Of a stretch of 7,677 nt of DNA, positions 1-3,648 are shown one piece after another. Below the pieces are notes generated by a model. It saw only the letters and a program-made list of their open reading frames with translations, had not been told where the DNA came from and did not search any database. The translations under genes were made by a program, and so were the position numbers. The DNA is from Micavibrio sp. Its GTDB lineage: Bacteria; Pseudomonadota; Alphaproteobacteria; Micavibrionales; Micavibrionaceae. The DNA lies in NCBI GenBank assembly GCA_027066695.1, contig JAMONE010000191.1:1-7677 (forward strand). The letters run 5' to 3'. The first letter of the stretch is position 1, and the number at the start of each line of letters is the position of its first letter.

Positions 1-2
1 TT

Positions 3-347
3 GAAGATATTGGTGATTTGGTTACTGATAACGATAGAAGAATTTATGATAAAATTGATTTAGATGGTAATGTAGAAGCGTTATTGCTATTATCAGATCA
101 TAGCTCTCCTGCTGATGCTGGGGAAGGTTTCCAAACAAAAGTTGATGATCTTATTAATGCTCAACAAAGCCTTACCGATAATGCCGTCATGGTTGGTCAT
201 GCTTTTGCACTTTATAATACTCATTCTAATCCAGAAGGGCCTGAAACTAGGTATGAAGCGATGGATCTAGGACGTTTTGAGTTTGATGTAGAGCCTGCTC
301 CTGATGCAGTTGGTAGCGAACCTATCGCAGCCGTTAAGCCACATTAA
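3..347 (+). CDS. Hypothetical acidic protein, 5'-truncated by the window edge
   Basis: The reading frame is open to the left edge (first full codons read EDIGDLVTDN), so the true start probably lies outside the window; the TTG at 18 is only an internal candidate. About 114 residues are visible. They are acidic (many Asp and Glu), with no cysteine or tryptophan, no membrane segment and no catalytic motif I recognise. The C-terminus is rich in Pro, Ala and Glu (VEPAPDAVGSEPIAAVKPH), which suggests a flexible tail. It lies 21 bases upstream of another unknown gene on the same strand, probably in the same operon. Two short blocks, DDLIN (near base 150) and RYEAM (near 255), recur in similar form and order in the neighbour. 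Function unknown; that it is a real gene is supported by frame length and by the ordered arrangement with the next gene. Confidence 0.6.
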   Translation, partial: EDIGDLVTDNDRRIYDKIDLDGNVEALLLLSDHSSPADAGEGFQTKVDDLINAQQSLTDNAVMVGHAFALYNTHSNPEGPETRYEAMDLGRFEFDVEPAPDAVGSEPIAAVKPH

Positions 348-354
348 TTATTAC

Positions 355-360
355 AAAGGA
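355..360 (+). promoter_or_regulatory. Ribosome binding site AAAGGA
   Basis: AAAGGA lies 8 bases before the ATG at 369, within the 21-base gap between the two unknown plus-strand genes. It fixes the start of the downstream gene and supports translation of both from one message. Confidence 0.6.
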
Positions 361-368
361 TAAATATA

Positions 369-1187
369 ATGGCAAATTTTGATTTATTTGAAAAGCTTAA
401 TAACTTTTTCAATGAAACAACAACAGTAAAGAGCGCGGAGGCTCAGCAAGCTACTGTTATCATTCCTCTTGGAATAAAGCCGCCTGATATTGGAAATAAT
501 AATGTTATGGTCTTTCTTGGGGATGAAAATGGCGGAGGTAAGATTGCAGAAATGAGCAGCATAATAGTGGTTATGAATGAAGGTAATAATGCTGTTGATC
601 TTTCTTCAATGTCTAAAAATGGTATAACTCAATATCAGGAGTTGGCTGCTAAGTCAGGAATAGACGCGATGAGAAGTAATTTTATTACGTATGAGGCGGG
701 GGCAAATGCAAGTTTGCCGTTTGATCCTAGCAAACCAGAGAATGCTACAGTAGAAAACCTCCCTCAAATTAAAACTGCTTTGGAAAATATTCGGGCTGAT
801 CTTATTAATAGTGCTGACGACCCTGATGCTAGGTATGAAGTAGTAGAAAGAGTGCGTGAGGAAATGGCGCAGGCTGTAGCTCTACCACATGATGATCCTA
901 ATAAAATTCAAGCTGTAGAGACTGCCCTTGATAAGATTAAAGCCCTTGAAGGCGGTGTTATCGAAAAGCAAATCGAGGTAGTAGATAATGCGCTTGGAGC
1001 TGTAAATATTGCAATTAATCTTCCTGAGTATAGGGAAGAGCTCAGAAATGATCTTGATAATAGTGATCTGGATAAGAGTAGCCTTGGAAATGAGATCATT
1101 AATACCATTTATAGTGACACTCCTGAAGCGATGGAATCTCCAACGGCGGGTGATCCTAATATGGTTATGATGCAGCAGATTCGGTGA
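369..1187 (+). CDS. Hypothetical soluble acidic protein, 272 aa
   Basis: I do not recognise a family. The ATG at 369 has an AAAGGA site 8 bases upstream. The protein begins MANFDLFEKLNNFFNE with no signal peptide or membrane helix, so it is likely cytoplasmic or exported without a classical signal. Residues about 28-70 are hydrophobic with Gly and Asn turns (VIIPLGIKPPDIG, NVMVFLGDENGGG, SSIIVVMNEGNN), probably beta strands. Residues about 130-235 are Glu/Lys/Ala-rich and probably helical or coiled (ENIRADLIN, RYEVVERVREEMAQAV, ALDKIKALEGGVIEKQIEVVDNAL). The tail is Met- and Pro-containing (ESPTAGDPNMVMMQQIR). There is no Cys or Trp. Two short DNA blocks match the upstream gene in frame and in order, so the two may be diverged relatives. 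Candidates such as a secreted effector or structural protein cannot be told apart from sequence alone. Confidence 0.7.
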   Translation: MANFDLFEKLNNFFNETTTVKSAEAQQATVIIPLGIKPPDIGNNNVMVFLGDENGGGKIAEMSSIIVVMNEGNNAVDLSSMSKNGITQYQELAAKSGIDAMRSNFITYEAGANASLPFDPSKPENATVENLPQIKTALENIRADLINSADDPDARYEVVERVREEMAQAVALPHDDPNKIQAVETALDKIKALEGGVIEKQIEVVDNALGAVNIAINLPEYREELRNDLDNSDLDKSSLGNEIINTIYSDTPEAMESPTAGDPNMVMMQQIR

Positions 1188-1207
1188 TTAGCTATAGTAA
1201 TCCCGAT

Positions 1208-1420
1208 TTAAAATAAGACATCCACCTTCCCCGTCATTGCACAGCTTGTCCGTGTAATCCATAGATCATAGCGTCTTATTAAGCTCAATCGAATCAATGC
1301 GGTTGCCCCATAGTGGGAATACACGCGTTCAACGTCTTCGCCATTAAGTGAGTAAGCTTTAGTAAATTTAGAAAATGCTGGCGACCTTGCTAGTCGAGTT
1401 GTTGATATGAATTTAAATAG
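1208..1420 (-). pseudogene. Possible gene remnant, 70 open codons without a start
   Basis: Between an in-frame TAA (complement of 1421-1423) and the stop at 1208-1210, 70 codons are open on the minus strand. The middle reads FTKAYSLNGEDVERVYSHYGATALI, which has the look of real coding sequence. The last 20 or so residues (YDLWITRTSCAMTGKVDVLF) come from the repeat-like piece at 1229-1267, as if an inserted repeat had replaced the original C-terminus. No ATG lies near the N-terminal end and I see no ribosome binding site, so I read it as a fragment rather than a working gene. It overlaps an opposite-strand open fragment at 1356-1420, so at most one is likely to be genuine there. Family unknown. 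Confidence 0.3.
1229..1267. repeat. Piece resembling an interspersed intergenic repeat
   Basis: The segment contains CCCCGTCATTGC at its left and GTAATCCATAGATC further right. From general knowledge, intergenic repeats of the form CGTCATTGC...GCAATCCATAGATC are dispersed in many alphaproteobacterial genomes. The match here is by memory of the pattern, not by alignment, and there is only one copy in the window. Confidence 0.3.
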
Positions 1421-1490
1421 TTACAAAACTGTGGCTGGTGGTGTTAGTGGATCTTTTATAGCTGTTGATGCCCAAAGATCACTACATTAA
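1356..1490 (+). pseudogene. Possible 3' remnant of a plus-strand gene, 44 codons
   Basis: After an in-frame TAA at 1353-1355 the plus strand is open to the TAA at 1488-1490. It reads ENAGDLASRVVDMNLNSYK, then TVAGGVSGSFIAVDAQRSLH. The composition is protein-like, with a Gly/Ser/Val-rich segment. The only ATG is internal (1407), which would leave 27 residues, and no ribosome binding site precedes it. It may be the tail of a lost gene related to the unknown pair upstream, or chance. It conflicts with the minus-strand fragment over 1356-1420. Confidence 0.25.
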
Positions 1491-1529
1491 CTCGAATATG
1501 TAGCTACTCCCATATGTTTTTCAAACCAC

Positions 1530-1570
1530 AGATAAATACCGATTTTATCTGAGTTAAGCTGTAAAGCTTA
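1530..1570. repeat. Two adjacent small inverted repeats
   Basis: AGATAAA (1530-1536) pairs with TTTATCT (1544-1550) over a 7-base loop. TAAGCT (1555-1560) pairs with AGCTTA (1565-1570) over the loop GTAA. Both stems are perfect but short and AT-rich, and no U tract follows on either strand, so a terminator call is not justified. Confidence 0.35.
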
Positions 1571-1640
1571 TTTGAGAAAATCCTAAACACCAAAAACCTA
1601 ACCATAGCATTTTTTTTCAAGAAAATGTTCATAAATAAGC

Positions 1641-1661
1641 CCCCCGATCAAGTCGAGGATG
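1641..1661. repeat. Short GC-rich piece resembling a dispersed alphaproteobacterial repeat
   Basis: CCCCCGATCAAGTCGAGGAT stands out as GC-rich in an AT-rich gap just past the carD stop. Pieces of the form CCCCGATCAAGTCGAGGAT are, from general knowledge, a common core of intergenic palindromic repeats in alphaproteobacteria. Here only one half of such a palindrome is present, so it would be a truncated copy. Confidence 0.3.
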
Positions 1662-1675
1662 CTATATTTTATAAA

Positions 1676-2242
1676 TTAAGCGGCCTCTTGCTCAGTTTTA
1701 TTGTTACTGATGACGTCATTACTTACTACATCATTGCAATTTATAGCACCCATAATATCTTCAAGCTTTTCAGTAGCTTTGATTTCTGTAATGTCGTCAA
1801 CTGCGGCAACTTCACGTGCTAAACGCTCAAGCGCGGATTGGTAAATTTGACGTTCACTGTATGATTGCTCATTATCATCATTGCTGCGTTTCAAATCGCG
1901 GAGTACTTCTGCGATAGAAACGGGGTCGCCAGAATTGATTTTTGTTGCGTATTCCTGCGCTCTACGACTCCACATTGTGCGGCGAACGCGTGAGCGACCT
2001 TTAAGTGTTTTAATAGCATCATCAAGGCGTTCATTCGAGCTAAGCTTACGTAGGCCAGAGGCTTCAGCTTTTCCAACAGGAATTTTCAAACGCATACGAT
2101 CCCTTTCAAAATTGACAACATATAGCTTAATTTCCATGCCAGCGATTGTTTGCGTTTCAACCCCTTCAACATTACCAACGCCATGCGCTGGATATACTAC
2201 TTTGTTACCTGCTTTGAAATCGTAATTATCGTTATCAACCAT
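1676..2242 (-). CDS. carD: CarD/CdnL-family RNA polymerase-binding transcription regulator
   Basis: CarD/CdnL proteins bind the RNA polymerase beta subunit and stabilise the open promoter complex, so this is a global cytoplasmic regulator of transcription initiation. Residues about 8-60 form the Tudor-like polymerase-interacting domain: FKAGNKVVYPAHGVGNVEGVE, then IKLYVVNFERDRMRLKIPV. Residues about 65-165 form the helical DNA-contacting domain, with a basic segment KGRSRVRRTMWSRR. W91 matches the conserved Trp that contacts the upstream edge of the -10 region. Length is 188 aa; the last 20 or so residues (CNDVVSNDVISNNKTEQEAA) are a polar, probably disordered tail. I chose the ATG at 2242 over an in-frame ATG 11 codons upstream because AAGGTGA sits 5 bases before it. 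It has its own promoter about 140 bases upstream and no same-strand neighbour, so it is monocistronic. Family assignment is firm. Confidence 0.93.
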   Translation of the reverse strand: MVDNDNYDFKAGNKVVYPAHGVGNVEGVETQTIAGMEIKLYVVNFERDRMRLKIPVGKAEASGLRKLSSNERLDDAIKTLKGRSRVRRTMWSRRAQEYATKINSGDPVSIAEVLRDLKRSNDDNEQSYSERQIYQSALERLAREVAAVDDITEIKATEKLEDIMGAINCNDVVSNDVISNNKTEQEAA

Positions 2243-2247
2243 ATTTG

Positions 2248-2254
2248 TCACCTT
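2248..2254 (-). promoter_or_regulatory. Ribosome binding site AAGGTGA of carD
   Basis: Read on the minus strand, AAGGTGA lies 5 bases before the ATG at 2242. The alternative upstream ATG (2275) has only an AT-rich stretch in front of it and would place this site inside the coding region, so the shorter 188-aa form is preferred. Confidence 0.65.
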
Positions 2255-2376
2255 TTCTATAAAATAAAAATTCAATTAATATTTTTTAATGAGCGTTAAA
2301 AAATTAGCAGAACAATCATTGAAAAATGTTGTCTACTTTGCCTTTTGGCTACTCCTTCTAACTCAACATGAGAGGG

Positions 2377-2405
2377 ATCATATCAAATTTTTCAACTTTT
2401 TTCAA
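2377..2405 (-). promoter_or_regulatory. Sigma70-type promoter of carD
   Basis: On the minus strand TTGAAA (2405-2400) is followed by a 17-base spacer and TATGAT (2382-2377). Each hexamer differs from consensus at one position and the spacing is optimal. Transcription would start near 2370, giving a leader of roughly 125 bases before the carD ATG. Confidence 0.6.
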
Positions 2406-2480
2406 CAAAATTAGACAAGAAACATGAAGTTTTTACATATATTTAACTTTTTGCTGTTTTAATGCGGTGTTTTAATGGCT

Positions 2481-2503
2481 AGGGGCAAGGCTTATTAAAT
2501 TCA
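2481..2503 (+). repeat. Left terminal inverted repeat, 23 bases
   Basis: Perfect reverse complement of 2730-2752. Beyond it the match breaks at the first base on both the outer and the inner side, which defines the boundaries sharply. Confidence 0.85.
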
Positions 2504-2512
2504 CAATGTTCT

Positions 2513-2610
2513 GTTGATCATTAATAATGCAAATGCAAGGCAAGCAAGCGTAGGAGGGGGTATCCCCTGTAAGCTTGCTTAACGCTGTAGATGTGTTATT
2601 AATGATCAAC
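2513..2610. repeat. First internal arm: 15-base inverted repeat with nested stem-loops
   Basis: GTTGATCATTAATAA (2513-2527) is the perfect reverse complement of 2596-2610. As plus-strand RNA the stem can continue inward through two G-U and two Watson-Crick pairs. Nested inside, AAGCAAGC (2542-2549) pairs with GCTTGCTT (2573-2580), and GGGG (2557-2560) pairs with CCCC (2564-2567) around a 3-base loop. This gives a long hairpin with three successive stems. Confidence 0.75.
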
Positions 2611-2619
2611 CCCTTTGGG

Positions 2620-2721
2620 GCGCGGCATATTTTTGATTCTACGCCTTCAAAGTGCTTGACCGTAGCTATGGCTATGCTCTACGCACTTTTCAAACGTATT
2701 ATCTAAAAATATGACTCGCGC
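2620..2721. repeat. Second internal arm with four successive stems
   Basis: Going inward: GCGCG (2620-2624) with CGCGC (2717-2721); CATATTTTT (2626-2634) with AAAAATATG (2705-2713), extendable by GAT/ATC past a one-base bulge; TACG (2640-2643) with CGTA (2695-2698); and AAAGTGC (2649-2655) with GCACTTT (2683-2689). The apex CGTAG...CTACG (2661-2665, 2679-2683) is an alternative inner stem. The ordered nesting is unlikely to be chance. Confidence 0.7.
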
Positions 2722-2729
2722 AGAATTTA

Positions 2730-2752
2730 TGAATTTAATAAGCCTTGCCCCT
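2730..2752 (-). repeat. Right terminal inverted repeat, 23 bases
   Basis: Perfect reverse complement of 2481-2503. It ends 43 bases before the GTG start of the NTF2-like gene, so that gene's leader, and perhaps its promoter, must involve this element. Confidence 0.85.
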
Positions 2753-2783
2753 TATATCATGATTCATTCGTATGATTCTTTTT

Positions 2784-2787
2784 GGAG
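2784..2787 (+). promoter_or_regulatory. Ribosome binding site GGAG favouring a GTG start
   Basis: GGAG lies 8 bases before the GTG at 2796. The in-frame ATG at 2772 has no purine-rich site before it and would put GGAG inside the gene. Confidence 0.55.
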
Positions 2788-2795
2788 AAATAATT

Positions 2796-3233
2796 GTGGC
2801 TTATACTAATTTGAGCTTGCAAAAGCCATTGGAAGATTATGTTGAATATATAGAGAAGCTTAGTCTTCGTTCAATTCCATTACTGGGGGAGATGTCTGAT
2901 CCGTCATTTTCTTTTCAAGACCCATATCATGATGTAACTGGCGCAATCGAAGCGCAGCGTCTTATAGAGCATCGCTTTAAGATATATTCAGGCGCAAGAT
3001 ATAAGGTAAGCGATTTTACGTGGGGGCGTAGGGATGCTACGGCTTATTTATTTTGGAGTTTTCGCTACCGCCCAAAGAAAAAGCTTTTAGAAAGAAGTCA
3101 GTCTGAGGCTTTAATTTTAGAGGGTATGAGCGAAATTATGTTCTCGCCCGATGGTAAGCTATATTCTCACTCGGAATTTTGGGGTCGCCACGATCATTTC
3201 GATGTTAAAGAGTACAGAAATAATTTGAAATGA
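2796..3233 (+). CDS. NTF2-like (SnoaL-fold) family protein, 145 aa
   Basis: The pattern fits the NTF2-like/SnoaL superfamily, small alpha+beta barrels that serve as isomerases, cyclases, dehydratases or simple ligand binders in the cytoplasm. Visible landmarks: an N-terminal helix (residues about 10-30), then the characteristic SFQDPYHDVTGAIEAQRLIEHRF (38-61) where the chain enters the barrel, then strands YKVSDFTWGRRDATAYLFWSFRY (69-91), EGMSEIMFSPDGKLYSHSEFW (109-129) and a charged tail. Acidic and His residues (D42, D46, H127-region, H132, H134) could line the pocket, but a catalytic set cannot be asserted. Length is normal for a single-domain member. The GTG at 2796 is chosen because of the GGAG 8 bases upstream. 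It stands alone on the plus strand, right after the inverted-repeat element, with carD divergent beyond it, so context gives no substrate. Fold family likely, function unknown. Confidence 0.75.
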   Translation: MAYTNLSLQKPLEDYVEYIEKLSLRSIPLLGEMSDPSFSFQDPYHDVTGAIEAQRLIEHRFKIYSGARYKVSDFTWGRRDATAYLFWSFRYRPKKKLLERSQSEALILEGMSEIMFSPDGKLYSHSEFWGRHDHFDVKEYRNNLK

Positions 3234-3247
3234 ATAACCCCGCCGTT

Positions 3248-3275
3248 GTTCTTTGGCTATAAATTGCCAAAAAAC
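3248..3275. terminator. Possible transcription-end hairpin after the NTF2-like gene
   Basis: A 10-base inverted repeat with one mismatch: GTTCTTTGGC (3248-3257) with GCCAAAAAAC (3266-3275), 8-base loop, starting 14 bases after the stop codon. Placement suits a terminator, but no T run follows on the plus strand, so it is not a classical intrinsic terminator. Confidence 0.3.
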
Positions 3276-3338
3276 AAAACCTAATTGTGCGAATCATTAA
3301 TGTACTACAACACCATTTGATTGGGTAATTTATAAAAC

Positions 3339-3367
3339 TTTACTTAAATATTTAAAAAGTGTATAAT
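3339..3367 (+). promoter_or_regulatory. Sigma70-type promoter of the 78-aa orphan gene
   Basis: TTTACT (3339-3344), a 17-base spacer, and a perfect TATAAT (3362-3367). Transcription would start near 3374, about 23 bases before the ATG at 3397. The surroundings are strongly AT-rich, which also favours promoter melting. Confidence 0.6.
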
Positions 3368-3396
3368 CCTTTTCATATAAATAAGTGGGGTTTTCT

Positions 3397-3633
3397 ATGT
3401 TAATGCAATCAGGAATGCGCGATATCGTTGAGAATATCGATAATGACTTTAATATTATTGAAGAGTTTTCAGACTTATCACCGCGCCGTAAAGTTCTTTT
3501 ATGTGACCATCTTTTTACAGAAGGGCGACATTCTTTTTATAATACAGTTGAAATTTTATGGCCAGAAGCGTCTAGCTCCGAGGCCAAACGACTGGAAAAA
3601 TTCCTATATTCACTAAAAAACCGTTCTCATTAA
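3397..3633 (+). CDS. Small hypothetical protein, 78 aa
   Basis: I do not recognise a family. Of the clustered starts (GTG 3385, ATG 3397, ATG 3403, ATG 3415) I chose ATG 3397, because the G-rich run at 3387-3390 lies 6 bases before it and the promoter just upstream would leave a short leader. The protein is soluble and mixed-charge: an acidic N-terminal half (MRDIVENIDNDFNIIEEFSDL), a basic turn (SPRRKVLLCDHLF) and a C-terminal helix-like part (SSSEAKRLEKFLYSLKNRSH). No membrane segment or signal is seen. It has its own promoter and no plus-strand partner. Its stop codon abuts the gltX stop with no base between, so the two genes converge. The good promoter and a sensible composition argue that it is real. 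Confidence 0.6.
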   Translation: MLMQSGMRDIVENIDNDFNIIEEFSDLSPRRKVLLCDHLFTEGRHSFYNTVEILWPEASSSEAKRLEKFLYSLKNRSH

Positions 3634-3648
3634 TCAAGCGGCTTTTTT
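3615..3648. terminator. Weak bidirectional terminator candidate between orphan gene and gltX
   Basis: AAAAAACCG (3615-3623) pairs with CGG (3639-3641) and TTTTTT (3643-3648) past a one-base bulge, leaving a 15-base loop. There is a T run on each strand, which suits convergent genes whose stops abut here. The stem has only three G-C pairs, so it is weak, and it lies partly inside both coding regions. Confidence 0.3.

Larger units (their letters stand above)
1188..1675. other. Gene-poor stretch between the unknown gene pair and carD
   Basis: This 488-base stretch has no intact gene I can defend. It contains a piece resembling an interspersed repeat (1229-1267), an open minus-strand fragment (1208-1420), an open plus-strand fragment (1356-1490), two small hairpins (1530-1550 and 1555-1570) and a short GC-rich palindromic piece (1641-1661). 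The mix of open but start-less fragments and repeat-like pieces fits a degraded region where genes have been lost. Both flanking genes end in it (the plus-strand pair and carD converge), so it should also contain their transcription ends, but no classical GC-rich hairpin with a U run is visible. Confidence 0.6.
2481..2752. mobile_element. 272-base non-coding element with perfect 23-base inverted ends and nested arms (MITE-like or structured RNA)
   Basis: The ends 2481-2503 and 2730-2752 are perfect reverse complements over 23 bases (the left one starts AGGGGCAAGGCTTATTAAAT). Inside are two further nested systems. The first is a 15-base perfect inverted repeat (2513-2527 with 2596-2610) enclosing an 8-base stem and a G/C hairpin. 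The second arm runs from 2620 to 2721. Bases are paired in an orderly way, outer stem then two arms, so the whole could fold as a large branched structure in DNA or RNA. There is no ORF, and no clear target-site duplication (flanks GGCT and TATA). The terminal repeats suggest a miniature inverted-repeat transposable element. The internal order also fits a structured RNA or a dispersed palindromic repeat. No family is recognised. Confidence 0.6.
2243..2795. other. Divergent intergenic region between carD and the NTF2-like gene
   Basis: This gap of about 550 bases carries the carD leader and promoter in its left half (to 2405) and the 272-base inverted-repeat element in its right half. Between them, 2406-2480 is AT-rich with nothing I can name. 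No protein-coding frame of convincing quality is seen on either strand. Confidence 0.6.

Noticed and set aside
908..1108. Minus-strand 66-codon frame inside the 272-aa gene
   Set aside because: Translation is a low-complexity Leu/Ser/Arg mixture typical of the complement of a Glu/Lys/Asp-rich gene.
1881..2225. Plus-strand open frame opposite carD
   Set aside because: Antisense shadow of a well-supported gene; no ribosome site and unusual composition.
2481..2752. CRISPR array or tRNA-like structure in the repeat region
   Set aside because: There are no regularly spaced direct repeats and no T-loop (GTTCGANTC-like) or acceptor-end signature; the repeats are inverted and nested.
2477..2756. 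Target-site duplication around the inverted-repeat element
   Set aside because: The bases just outside the two ends (GGCT on the left, TATA on the right) do not match, so insertion is inferred only from the terminal repeats.
2755..2776. TATCAT or TATGAT as a -10 box for the NTF2-like gene
   Set aside because: Neither has a recognisable -35 at 16-18 bases, and the second would start transcription within the ribosome site.
2772..2795. ATG at 2772 as the start of the NTF2-like gene
   Set aside because: No ribosome site precedes it, and the clear GGAG at 2784-2787 would lie inside the gene; the GTG at 2796 is better placed.
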